Origin: Phymorhynchus buccinoides
Lineage: Eukaryota; Mollusca; Gastropoda; Neogastropoda; Raphitomidae
Assembly: GCA_017654935.2 (NCBI GenBank)
Contig: CM065699.1
Span: 9,746,003 to 9,810,002 of the forward strand
DNA: 64,000 nucleotides
Direction of reading: 5' to 3'
The notes under the pieces are model-generated. The model was not told the DNA's origin. It did not search any database and saw only the letters and a program-made list of their open reading frames with translations. Numbering within the stretch: position 1 is the stretch's first letter; the number at the start of each line of letters is the position of its first letter. Below are positions 50,577 through 61,990 of this stretch, in pieces. The translations under genes were made by a program, and so were the position numbers.

Positions 50577-51000
50577 TGGGTAATGGGAGCCAAAGGTCAT
50601 CTCACTAGTTAACACCACGTCCTAGGCATACTCCCATCCCTTTAAGCTATCATCACAATGGGCTTTTACTTTTTTTTAAATAGAGTAGGGGTTGGAGGAA
50701 AAGGGGCAGGGGCCAAACATGGACTTAGAGCAAAAATACAACAACACAATACTGTGAATAAAAAGAAACGTAAAAAAATGAAGTTGTACTTTGGACAACC
50801 ACCTTTGTTAACAACCCTTGAGGTCTGCTTAATATGAAATGATTTTAGGTTGATAGTTTCTTAGCAAAATATTTTTCATGACGAATATAATACTGCCATT
50901 TGACAAATATGTTCATGTTTACATATGCCTCCACGATACATGTACCAAAGTTTACATATATAGGTACATTATAGCTTTATATATGTTTTAAAGCACTAAG

Positions 51001-51500
51001 NNNNNNNNNNNNNNNNNNNNNNNNNNNNNNNNNNNNNNNNNNNNNNNNNNNNNNNNNNNNNNNNNNNNNNNNNNNNNNNNNNNNNNNNNNNNNNNNNNNN
51101 NNNNNNNNNNNNNNNNNNNNNNNNNNNNNNNNNNNNNNNNNNNNNNNNNNNNNNNNNNNNNNNNNNNNNNNNNNNNNNNNNNNNNNNNNNNNNNNNNNNN
51201 NNNNNNNNNNNNNNNNNNNNNNNNNNNNNNNNNNNNNNNNNNNNNNNNNNNNNNNNNNNNNNNNNNNNNNNNNNNNNNNNNNNNNNNNNNNNNNNNNNNN
51301 NNNNNNNNNNNNNNNNNNNNNNNNNNNNNNNNNNNNNNNNNNNNNNNNNNNNNNNNNNNNNNNNNNNNNNNNNNNNNNNNNNNNNNNNNNNNNNNNNNNN
51401 NNNNNNNNNNNNNNNNNNNNNNNNNNNNNNNNNNNNNNNNNNNNNNNNNNNNNNNNNNNNNNNNNNNNNNNNNNNNNNNNNNNNNNNNNNNNNNNNNNNN
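51001..51500. other. Assembly gap of 500 N
   Basis: Exactly 500 N. It truncates a Gag frame coming from contig D and ends contig C inside the B-homologous sequence. Confidence 0.98.
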
Positions 51501-52036
51501 ATCATAGGGGATCGCCAAGTAGATTCTCTCAAGCAGTAATTGTTGCTCAATGTCGTCGAAACCACTCTCCTTCTTGGCCATCTCCACCCATCTACGGAAA
51601 GCTCTTTCTAACTTGTAAGCTAGTTCCCTGGTCGTTTCTCCAGGTAATCTTTTTGCTTCCCTGAATTTACGTCTGTACTGCTCCGCATTCAGGTGGAACT
51701 TCCTGTGAAGAGCCGGCTCAAGTTTTTCATAATCTCTGGCATCCTCATCTGGCAGTTGAGAGAAAACCTCCCTTGCTCGGCCTTTCAACAAAGAACCCAA
51801 ACGTAGTCCCCATTCTTCTTCAGGCCAATCTTGGAACTTGGCAGCGTGCTCAAACGTGCGGAGGAATTCTTCCAGGTCATCCCCGTCATCGAAGTATGGT
51901 AATTTCATGCTGAACGCGTCCATCTTCCTTTGGTTGGACCGAAAGCTCGCATTCTGGTTGCTATCCAGCTCGGTATCCAAGCGCGCGCTTTCCAACTCAG
52001 CTTCGGTTTTGATTCTTTTTAACTCTAACTCCTTCA

Positions 52037-52037
<1 letters not shown>
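51501..52037 (-). CDS. LTR-retrotransposon Gag, N-terminal fragment
   Basis: About 179 codons open on the minus strand up to the gap. A charged coiled-coil-like start (KELELKRIKTEAELE) is followed by a capsid-like domain with FDDGDDLEEFLRTFEHAA, WGLRLGSLLKGRAREVF and YRRKFREAKR motifs. These are typical of Ty3/Gypsy-type retrotransposon Gag proteins in invertebrates. The 5' side runs into a (GA)n tract that extends the frame as RERERE, so the true start is not clear. Protease, reverse transcriptase and LTRs are not visible because the gap follows. The Gypsy assignment rests on resemblance only. Confidence 0.7.

Positions 52038-52040
<3 letters not shown>

Positions 52041-52112
<72 letters not shown>
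52041..52112. repeat. (CT)n microsatellite at the Gag 5' end
   Basis: CT run fused in frame to the Gag start, on the minus strand coding RE repeats. Confidence 0.95.
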
Positions 52113-52204
52113 TCTTTTTCTTCTTAAAGTAAATAATATTCAAACGTCTCAACAAACACAAAATTATAGTAAAATACAAACAATATCATTTTTTTCCAAC
52201 TTCC

Positions 52205-52330
52205 TTTCCTAAATGATAACAAGAGGCAAAGCCTGCAAGGCTCACGTCTGTTTTTTATTACTATAGCAGGCATGGGAATTCCCATGACAATTTCCATGCC
52301 TGTATAGAGAGAATACTGTTATGTAGACAC
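52205..52330. repeat. Dispersed repeat end (AACAAGAGGC...GCTCACGTCTG)
   Basis: AACAAGAGGCAAAGCCTGCAAGG and the following ACGTCTGTTTTTTATTACTAT match, on the other strand, B 6870-6925 (C 49800-49865). The stretch includes a small inverted repeat with CATGGGAATTCCCATG. Element type unknown. Confidence 0.5.
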
Positions 52331-52533
52331 TTGTGCATCTGAAAACAGAATTAATTTTTATTTTACTGTGTAAATTAACATTATTTCTATGCACCCCTAC
52401 CCCTTTCTTTAAAATTTAATTATATGTATGCGCATGTAACATAGTGGAGCCCTATTTTTATTTTTGGCAAACAAGTAAAATTGAAAAGAATATTGACCAA
52501 GCTTTCAGAAAAAACATAGTGACCAATACCAAT

Positions 52534-52534
<1 letters not shown>

Positions 52535-52586
<52 letters not shown>
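52535..52586. repeat. 52-base poly(C) run
   Basis: An uninterrupted run of 52 C. Such length is rarely read exactly, so the count is unreliable. Confidence 0.9.
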
Positions 52587-52587
<1 letters not shown>

Positions 52588-52619
52588 CCGGGGTAAGGTG
52601 GGTCTACGGACACCTGTAG

Positions 52620-53649
52620 TAGGCCTAGTCTTTGCCTGTGGGTCTAAGCCTCTTACTCTTAGAAAATTAATAATTGAAGTTGCGTGATTCGTAAGGCCAT
52701 ACTCCTGATCTGTTACTGTTTTAAACTGATTGTTCATGCGATGAAAACTTGTTCCACATCATCTACATTTCTGTAAGATATTTTATATTAGTCCTAATAT
52801 TTTATTTTCGTTTCGTTAATCCCCCCCCCCCTCTCTGCCACAAAGCAAAGGTCAAGGTCACAGCCAGCAAGCTCATCCATGTTTATCTTCCCCTGTACAG
52901 TCTTTGCTCATGGTGATCAATCGTCTAGGCCTAACAAAGGATTCGTACGTCGAAGGCAGTGAAATCGACGAACCCTGGATTTTCCGTATATTTTTTTTCA
53001 AGACTGAAATGAATGTGGGCTAAATGTTAAGTACGTCGTCTTGATTATGAGGTAAGGCATGGACTCTAGGCCGAGGCCTTGTTGCCGGAAGTGCGGTAGG
53101 CTAAGTTATGCGCAGAGATGATGGGCAAATGAACACGAACAACCGTTACTCAAAGGCGCAAATAAAAGCTAAACAACCGGGCCGTCAACGCACACACTCG
53201 GTACATCCATTTGTTACAGAAAATATAAGTTGACGACGTTAAAATGTACCTATTTGTACACACCTGAAGTCTTGTGTTTCTTTTTAAAGAGCGTTTTTGT
53301 ATATCTAATGGAGAGTTCTTTCCAGTATGTATCTCCTACTCGGTACAACACAACAGTTGCAGTAATCTCTGCAACAAATGATTTTCTTTCTTGGAGAGTG
53401 AGAGTCTTCTTTAGTTTGAAGAGTGTGACTGAGTCAAGGTTAAAGGTTGCACAACAGTAATCTCTGCAACAAATGATTATCTTTATTTTGTTCTTTATCA
53501 ATGTATCTGACTGCTTTGATCGTCGTGACTTGAAGACTCACGTCAAAATCAAGTATCCTGCTAACTTTAACCCTCTAACGCCTTTTATGTTTAGAGAAAA
53601 GGACAACGTTAAGGTTTGAGTTAAGGCTAAAGGTCGGGGCCACGGACGC

Positions 53650-53688
<39 letters not shown>

Positions 53689-54333
53689 ACAACCGAACAT
53701 GTACGATACTATAGACTCACTTTGTTTTAAAAAACGACGTGAGCCAAAAATGAAGCAAGCTTCTTACTTAATTATTCACATCTTACGTCACACAAAAGAT
53801 TCGGTAAGGTAGCTTGGGTTAACATCGCTCCCCAAAAATGCATTACCAAAGATGTAACGCTTGGAAACGTTACAAGAAGCTTGATATTACTTGTGAACGT
53901 ATGTGCAGTTACGTCTGCATAGATAATGTCAAATTGTTAAGATGCAAAATCAACGTTTCTGCGTTTGATGCATTTTATTCATGTTTTTTGGTTGGACACA
54001 ATAAGAATGATTGTATCATCAAACAATAAGGTACCATCAGTAATTTTCAGAGATGTTTTTCATGACAAGTGCATATTTGCGGATTTAAAATGTTCATACA
54101 GTGACACCCCATCGGTAATCTTATATTTGCATTTATAGATAATGTGAATGTGTTATGTTTTATTATGGAATTTTCTATGTTAAGACATGTTATCTTTTTG
54201 GCATCAAGTGTTGATGTGGAATCAATGTTTTTGTCTGATGGATTCAGCAAAAGCCATAAACTTTATTGTATGTGTGCATCATTACTGTCGCACGCTGTAT
54301 TTTTGAGAATAAAAGAAGTTAAAATTCAATTTT
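52620..54333. repeat. Copy of the contig A repeat (D)
   Basis: Parallel to window bases 1-1158, then in inverted order to 1159-1555. It includes a (CA)n run at 53650-53692 and the CAGTAATCTCTGCAACAAATG motif twice. The conserved 61-codon stretch at 54144-54341 (1310-1125 minus strand in A) is not a recognised protein. Confidence 0.6.
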
Positions 54334-55169
54334 TGTGTTGAATTGGGGTTTCAAATGCATGGACAATTACATGCTTGAATGTTTTCCGTTCAATAATGGT
54401 ATAATTCACATAAATATCACATACATCAGCAACTATTGGTCCGCAATGCACCAAAACAAGCTGATGTCGTTGGCCATTTTGAAAGTGTCATGGCGGCCAG
54501 TAATTGGCTGACAAAAAGATCCGGGCTTCTAAACTATGGGGATTTGCAGGCGATGGAGCTTCTCCCATGTTTTCGCCTTTACCCCTTAAAATTTGCAACT
54601 GGGGGTGAAAATACCCGTTAAAATTCAAAACAGGGGGTGAGCGTACCCCTTAAGAGGGAAAAGATCAGAAGCCCTTTACGATATGATTCGATCACGTGAT
54701 CTCGAAGTGCGAATCACATTTGGTCTTGTAGACCACGTGATCGAATCGTATCGTACAGTCGCACGATTTTAGCTGACGTGTGGCTGGCCCTTTGCCCTTT
54801 TGGCTGCAACAGTAAGAGGGAGTGAAAATGCTTCCCACTTTGAGAATCACAGTCTTCCATAAAAGCTGTACTACTGTTAACAAAAATCATTTATTTTACA
54901 GCTCTCACATTATCATGCAGCTTGGGTCAACCATGACCACTATGTCAATACAATTGATTAAAATAGTGGTCATGGTTCACCCAAGCTTGTGGTAGGGTTC
55001 CATAGTGGCCTAACAATGGAATCATCTACTTTCTGGCTTTCTTGACCCGCTAACTTAATCGATCATGGGACAGCTACAACCAATCTGGCAGGTCGAGAAA
55101 GTCTGATTTGCAGCAGCCATGTCATGCGCCATGTTTAAAACATCGAAATTTGTTTTTAAAAACAGCAAT
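54334..55169. other. Paralogue of B 6919-7890; no gene
   Basis: Parallel to the sequence 3' of receptor copy 1, in the same orientation. Contains the CACGTGATCG palindrome (arms 54677-54698 and 54734-54755, one mismatch) and the repeat with TACAGCTCTCA. Confidence 0.7.
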
Positions 55170-55179
55170 TATTATTTTA

Positions 55180-56580
55180 TCTTCTTCTTCAGCGGTTGAT
55201 ATAGCTGACAGCGTCAGACTTTCAAGTTGGTCGCCATGACGAAGTCCACTGTCTTCTCCAGGTCGGTGCGGCTGCCCCAAAGCTGCACCTGCATCTCCAC
55301 CCCCCTGGCCAGGTTTGGCGTCATTGAGCATCATGTGTTGTGCAGTGTTGTAGTAAGTGTTCAGGGGTCTGGGATCTTGAACCACATGGACATTCGTCAG
55401 TATGGGTGATTTTGAGTCGATTGAGGTGGCTGCAGTGGCCAGTCCTCAGTCGGAAGAGGGTTGTTTGCTGGAGTCTGTTGAGCTGGTGGATTGCATCAAC
55501 ACTCTGTCTTCACCCTGCCTTCTCTTCCACTGGGACCGGTAGTGGTTGTGGATGATTGTTTTTGCTTCTCCGTAGGTCACTGGGTGACTGAACTACTTCA
55601 TTCTGCTGCCTGCTTTGGAGAAAGCGTCAGCCTTCTCGTTTCCAGTGATCCAACAGTGAGATGGTACCCATTGAAGTGTGACGGAGGACTGATTTGAGAG
55701 ACCATGGAGGGTTTTCTTGATGCTCTTCAGGTCTTGTTCACTTCTGGTGCTTTGGACTGCCTGAAGCAGAGATCTGCAGTCAGTGAAGAAGACTACTTTC
55801 GGTGGCGGGTTGGCAGACTTTGCAATGATCTTGGTTGCATGTTTCAGAGCTGATGTTTCAGCTCGGTAATTTGAAGAGATTCGTCCTGTTGGGAAGGCCT
55901 TGGGATCAGTGTTACATCTGTTTTCCTGATGAAGATGCCCGCACCTCCGTTCTTAGCTGCTCCTTCTGAGGATTCATCAGTGAAGACATGACTCCACTCA
56001 CTGGGGTGGTACTGATTCTCAATCGTCTCCATTGTCAAAGCTATCTGGAGGTAGGGGGCTTGACTGTCCTTCTTTTCTATACCAGAAACTTCAGTGATGA
56101 TTGAGATCCCTTCCAGGAGGTTTTCTGGTTCCTCAAAATCGGGTAGCATCTCCATTTCGGCAGAGGAGACAGGTAGCAGGTCTTCATTTCTGTGGTGAAG
56201 ACTTTTGGAGAGGTGGTTGAAGCTGGTTCATTTCAGCCTGTTCTTGGTTGGCTTTTGTATCTCAGAGTGCAAAGGGTGGGAAGGCATTCTTAGTAGCTTT
56301 TCACTGTGAATGTGCACCTTTTACTCTCTCCTGTCTTCCAGAGGGCGCAAACTGGTGTGGGTTTCCATGGTTTGGATGGGGGTCGTTTTCATCCCGCCTG
56401 TGATGAGCCGTAGCCCCGCATTCTGCACTTTTGTTCAAACGATTTGCATTTGTTTTGGATGCTGTGGCCCAAGCAGAACTGCCATATTCCAGGACTGGTC
56501 TTACAGTGCCCTTGTACACCGTCTGTAAGATGTCACTGTTTGCGCCCCAAGATGTTCCGGCCAGCTTCTTCATGATGATA
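55180..56580 (-). mobile_element. 5'-truncated LINE with RT end and RNase H, 10-bp target duplication
   Basis: A 1.4-kb insertion relative to B 7890. The minus strand reads the reverse transcriptase C-terminal region (TVYKGTVRPVLEYGSSAW), then an RNase H-like region (VFTDESS and NGGAGIFI). Last comes a Cys/His tail region (SQTPEHLLQHC-like, in a third frame) and a GAAGAAGAAGATAAA-type simple tail at the 55180 end. TATTATTTTA occurs at both borders, 55170-55179 and 56581-56590, and once in the empty B site. Frameshifts make it dead. The RNase H suggests the I/Jockey-like group. Confidence 0.88.
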
Positions 56581-56756
56581 TATTATTTTACCAGTGGAAG
56601 GCAATTGTTTTTAAATATTTTCGTTCATGAACGTAATTGATTTACATTAGGTTGAAGCATTTTTTGTCAACAAAAATATCCATGTGCCTTGTTCCCTTAT
56701 TTGATTGATTTTGAGTGTGTCTATATTGGAGGGTTATCCACACAATGTAATGTTAA

Positions 56757-57642
56757 GGGGATACGCGCCTTTTACTTCCCACGATGACAAATTATCAAGA
56801 CTGTTGTCATACCATCTACTCATACTTCTAAGGTCAAAACTGAAAAGAAAACACAGGGTCACCGTGCTACTTTTCTTGTAATTCGTGGTCGAAATGTGGG
56901 GGGTTGGACAATTTTCAGGCAAAATCGGGTCTTCTGAAAACTGCACACCTTTCATACACTTAAGTTATTAAAAACTTTCAATTAATCTTGCCTGATACTG
57001 CAACCTACATAGTGTCAGAATCTATGTGAAATGGTAAGGAAATATAATTTAGTCAATAGGAAATTTAGGAACATTGTTGCCGTATTGACACATATTTCCC
57101 TAAATTTTATTGTTCAAATGCCTGTAGAAAGAAATTCAACGATAAAATCATTCTAGTTTTTTTATAATAGATGAAATAATGTATATTCTCCATACTAAAC
57201 ACACAAAAACAGTATGTCACCGTGCTTTTTACTGAACACCATACACATTTTCAACCCCACCCCCATTTTTCCACGGGACTACTTTTGTTTTTGACAGTTT
57301 TATGAGATTTGTTCTTTTAGTAACTCGGTTTTAGTGTTTCTAAGAAATGCATGTTTAAAATAATCCTTATATTCTAACAATACAAACATTTTAGCGATAT
57401 ACTTTTCACAAATATAAATAAACTTGTATATTTTTCAAAAAATGCCTTGCACCACTGGGAGTCCACCAGATTATGCTAGCACGATCAATCACAGAGAGAG
57501 TAGGCCATTTCATTCACAATTTCGTCATTTCATTCTTACGTCATCCTATCCATACGTCATTCATTCACTGAAACCTTTTAGTAGTGTTTCTTACGACACA
57601 GCCAGCCACTAGGGGAAAATTAGCGCCACCTGTATCCCGCAT
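56757..57642. mobile_element. 886-bp TTAA-flanked non-autonomous insertion
   Basis: TTAA lies at both borders (56753-56756 and 57643-57646). The parallel site in B reads AATGTTAATAGCC at copy 2 and AATGTTCATAGCC at copy 1, uninterrupted. The ends share GGGATAC followed by GCGC in inverted orientation (GGGGATACGCGCC at the left; reverse strand GCGGGATACAGG at the right). TTAA duplication is the signature of piggyBac-type transposases, but the ends do not start with the usual CCC, so the family is uncertain. No open frame of note. Confidence 0.7.
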
Positions 57643-57652
57643 TTAATAGCCT

Positions 57653-57658
57653 TTTAAT
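57653..57658 (-). promoter_or_regulatory. Candidate poly(A) signal ATTAAA of the receptor gene (D)
   Basis: Same position relative to the stop codon as in B and C. The TTAA insertion begins about 7 bp further downstream, so cleavage would fall inside the inserted element. Confidence 0.4.
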
Positions 57659-57716
57659 TTCCTCTTCCTTGGATTCCAGATTCCTTGTTATCAACTTCGT
57701 TTTACAAACAGCCGCG

Positions 57717-58679
57717 TCAGGCCTCTTGCAGCGGTGGTAACTCTGTCTTCTTTGATCCACCGATTCCACAAACGCCCTTCAGTCGAAACAAACGAATGCA
57801 CGTCTTCCTGTAAGCAGAACTCAAACACACGAAGCACACGAAATCTGAGGCACAACTGAGCAAAATACACATGGTGGAAAAATCCTCGATCACCATAAAC
57901 ACGCTGGACTCCTTCCCTCTCAACCCAAACTCTGGCAAAAGAGCCGTTAAAGTGGAAAAGGTCGCCAACGGGAGCGACAAAACGACGTAACACACCGTGA
58001 CGCAAAGTACAGTCAGTATCATCTGATGCTCACGACGTTCCGCGTCAGTTGACGTGGTTTTCATCCGACGTCTCTCCAAGCTGTGGAGACGCAACACCAC
58101 CACGATGGAAACGTTGAGAACAGTGAGAACGATAAGGGGCAGGTAAGAGAACAAGATTTTCGCAACCGTTTGCATACCTTTTATGACGGTTTTGTTCTGA
58201 TGAAACACGGACGACAAAAACATGGTGTATCGAACTCCCACGCCAGGAATGTATAACCCCCTGACTGTGTACTTGATAATCAGATGAACATGGCCCGCAG
58301 CGGTTGTCAGGAAAGCTGCGCATGAAAACAGCACGGGATATTTGGCCAACACAAACTCCTTGACGTGCAGAGGTCTGAGCACAGCGTACAACTTCTCTGC
58401 AGCCAACAAACACATCACCAGGTAATTCCCCGTGAGGAGCACCACATTACCGTAGATCCCCATGTAAAAGAGAGTGGACATGGCTTCAAAGCTACCGGTG
58501 ATAGTATTGTTGGGTAAAAGGAAGTAGAAGGAGATTAGTACGTAGAGAATCTGCGACTTGCTGATGGCCAGGATGTAGACGCTGTTGCCTCTCATGGATT
58601 TCTGGTAGAAGACCACGATGTTGACTAGAGTGCAGAGTAGAGCAATAGTGCCAAGGACGTGCTTGATGAGGGTGATCAC
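57717..58679 (-). CDS. Rhodopsin-like 7TM receptor, exon 2 (D gene)
   Basis: 320 codons plus stop, intact, beginning V-ITLIKHVLGTIALL after a CTGCTTCCAG acceptor. Keeps N20, AAEKLYAVLRP (EKL in place of DRY), P181, P237 and SDFVCF. A distinct paralogue: about 10% of residues differ from the B gene, concentrated in TM1-TM2, the first loops (ITGSFEAMS, VRGLYIPGVGVRYTMF) and TM7 (VIEDFSTMC). K replaces R3.50 of the ERL motif here, a change usually expected to affect G-protein coupling, and copy 1 in B shares it. Confidence 0.85.
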   Translation of the reverse strand: MITLIKHVLGTIALLCTLVNIVVFYQKSMRGNSVYILAISKSQILYVLISFYFLLPNNTITGSFEAMSTLFYMGIYGNVVLLTGNYLVMCLLAAEKLYAVLRPLHVKEFVLAKYPVLFSCAAFLTTAAGHVHLIIKYTVRGLYIPGVGVRYTMFLSSVFHQNKTVIKGMQTVAKILFSYLPLIVLTVLNVSIVVVLRLHSLERRRMKTTSTDAERREHQMILTVLCVTVCYVVLSLPLATFSTLTALLPEFGLRGKESSVFMVIEDFSTMCILLSCASDFVCFVCLSSAYRKTCIRLFRLKGVCGIGGSKKTELPPLQEA

Positions 58680-59103
58680 CTGGAAGCAGCAAAGTGGGCA
58701 ATTTCAGTGAATGTGCGACATTTTGGCTACATTAACTCAGACATGAGATTATTTTCAGGAAATTTCCTAATTTCAGGAAATTCTTTAAGTCAGCAGAGCT
58801 GTTCTTGAGATAAGTGTAAATCCATTGAGAAATTCGGGGGAGATGGTGTAGACTGGGAGTTTCTAATAAAAGCATGAACGAAGCAATCATGTTCCATTTG
58901 CCACTCAAATCCACAATGCAATCCAGTATGTGCAGTTTTATTTAGGATAGATCTTTACGTATTTTAGTGTTTTTTAGGCCCCAGTTTGCTTTAAAAAGCT
59001 TCAGCACCTCCACAGGGCGTTGCCCCTGGACCCCTTTGGGGGCCTACACCAGTCCCCAGATCCCCGTTAATTTTTCAGGATATTTTACTTTCCTCAGATC
59101 TCA

Positions 59104-59320
59104 TGTCTGACATTGTGTCTATCTTATCCTATGCAGCCTCCAGGGGTGTTATTTATACCACGCTTATTATGTGCTCCTACACATTGTCTACTTTAACCTC
59201 TACAACATTCAGTGATGTTATTTATGTCATGCTTGTTCTGTGCTCCTAGATATTGTCTATCTTATCCTCTACAACATTCAGTGATGTTATTTATACATGC
59301 TTGTTCTGTACTCCTGTGCC
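59104..59320. repeat. Degenerate 69-bp minisatellite, about 3 copies (D intron)
   Basis: Same unit as in B, fewer and more diverged copies, in the same place 5' of exon 2. Confidence 0.8.
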
Positions 59321-59806
59321 ACAGCTATACTCCAGTATTCCAGTCACAGCCGTGCCACTAGAAGTACACAGGAAGATTTCAAAGTTATATTGTCAACATA
59401 CAACACCCATTGTTGTATATCAGGGTACTGTTCTGCAGCTGAAGTGCTTGAAGTTTGTGGAGCGTTTTCTAATCTAATGCGCAGAACAAAACCTTTTGAA
59501 CCCCAAAGAGATTCGGCCAAATGGATTCGAGGACAGATGGCATTGAGGAAGGTCCCCAAAGGCCAATCAATCTCTTTGGCAGCAGCACTAGAGCTGGGGC
59601 AAATGCCCTCTAGTTCGAGAGTCACAGTCTTCCATGAAAGACTAAGCTGTACCATGATATTACAACACTGTAGAAAATAATACAGCTCTCATGTACTATT
59701 TGCACCTGTTACAGGCTAATGTCAACCAGTGATAAAAGCCGTTTGAGTAAATGGTCATGCCAGTTCTATGCAACATTATCAATTGCAATCTGGTGCACCT
59801 AAAGCC

Positions 59807-60012
59807 GGGGCCATACAGCGTGTAAAATCGCATAAGGATGCGATGCGATTGTGTCATGTGAGTCATGATTCACGTGACATACTTCCGTCTAAAAAATAAT
59901 TCTGCCATTTTCGCTCACTATACTCAAGTAGATGAGTATCACGTGAATCATGACTCACATCGTGAAAATCGCATCGCATTCAGATGCGATTCGTATGTCG
60001 TGTGGCTAGCCC
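59807..60012. mobile_element. 206-bp foldback MITE inside the receptor intron (D)
   Basis: Nearly the whole element is an inverted repeat. The left half GGGGCCATACAGCG, AAAATCGCAT, ATGCGATGCGATT and GTGAGTCATGATTCACGTGA is mirrored in the right half down to GTGTGGCTAGCCC. The B and C introns lack it here, so it is an insertion specific to D or lost in B. Related ends are seen at 26174 and in the CACGTGATCG family. Confidence 0.75.
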
Positions 60013-60282
60013 TTGACTGTATGTTTGGATTTACCCACACGAAAAGACAGGAGAGAAACCAAAATTGTCATTAAAATTAAGAATAAAATGGTTATTAATA
60101 CAAAGATCCGTTGGAATGAAATCAACAAACGCAACTGAACTTTGTTCTGTCTTTTCAGACCACACAGGCATAATGATTTCCTCCGCCTTTTTCTTTTTGT
60201 CTTTCTGTTTGCTAACATTGTATTCAACACGTGTGTAGGCCTATATACGAGCAAAGAAAAATCTTCTTGCACGCGTTCTTAC

Positions 60283-60441
60283 CTCAACAGCGAAGCGAGA
60301 TTGTTCCTTTGTCATCAGAGGTTGGTAGTCCTCCAGCGAACCAGTAAGGTCAGCTGTTGTGAGGTCCACATCTCTCTCTGACGTAGCAGAAATTGCTGTT
60401 GACGTCATTTCCGATGATGGTGATGATGATGATGATGCCAT
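60283..60441 (-). CDS. 7TM receptor, exon 1 (D gene)
   Basis: Again exactly 53 codons and 159 bp, with GAG|GTAAGA donor and phase 0. Begins MASSSSSPSSEM against MAASSSSPSSEM in B and C. The rest, to MTKEQSRFAVE, is unchanged although flanking intron and upstream DNA have diverged by insertions. The intron to 58680 is 1603 bp. Conservation of length, frame and donor in a diverged paralogue is the best evidence that this is a real exon. Confidence 0.78.
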
Positions 60442-61141
<700 letters not shown>

Positions 61142-61990
61142 TTGATAACTCTGTGTAACTCTTTAATGAGGTCGAAATTAACATATGCACAAGAAATACT
61201 TTTTACCTCTCCAAAATATTTGTTAAAAAAACTACAAAGCATTGAACGCAAGGCATTACAAATATCACTAGGTCTCCCAGTGCATGCGTCGTCATCACGT
61301 TCATATTATGAGGCTCAAATGCTTCCATTAGAAGAATACAAAGATTTAGCATGTTGTAAATTTGTCATAAAAAATGCAGTTGTTAAAACACATATTGGTT
61401 CAGAAATAAAAATGAGGTCAGATATTGATTTTCCTAAAAGAGCTAAGACAATATATTCTCAAGTCACACTAGCTACATAAACATCACAGACTATAACTGA
61501 CTCTGGTGTTTCCATTGACATAGGTGCTGTATCTGTCAGACCATCATTTTTTCCAATACCACCATGGGAACTCCACAAAGCGCATTTTGATATTGACCAC
61601 ACAAATATTAAAAAAGAAGAAAACATAAATATGCTAGCAAGCTATGCTAAATGTCATATTGAAGAGAACTACACCAATTATTTAAATACACACTGATGGT
61701 TTCATGCATATATAGAAAAACAGGATGTGTGTAATACCAGACTTAAAAACAGAGAAACCCTTTTACATTGGTTTAAACAAATCAATATTTACAGCAGATT
61801 AACTGCAATACATATGGCGTTACATTATCTTATTAGCTTTCCAAAAATATACATTTCAAGTTCTTTTCTGTGACGATTCAAAATCAGTTCTTCAGGCATT
61901 AAAAACATTACAGCTGCACACAAGGCCTGAAATTATTATTGAAGTCAGTTGTTTGATACACATGCTTATTGTACGAGGTATTCAATCAAC
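61142..61990 (+). pseudogene. LINE remnant: reverse transcriptase thumb and RNase H (D)
   Basis: A 112-codon frame (61142-61480) reads RSKLTYAQEILFTSPKYLL (part) and LQSIERKALQISLGLP, typical of the region after the reverse transcriptase catalytic core. It continues in broken frames into the same RNase H-like region as B 21380-21800. It is longer at the 5' side than the B and C copies. Confidence 0.75.
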
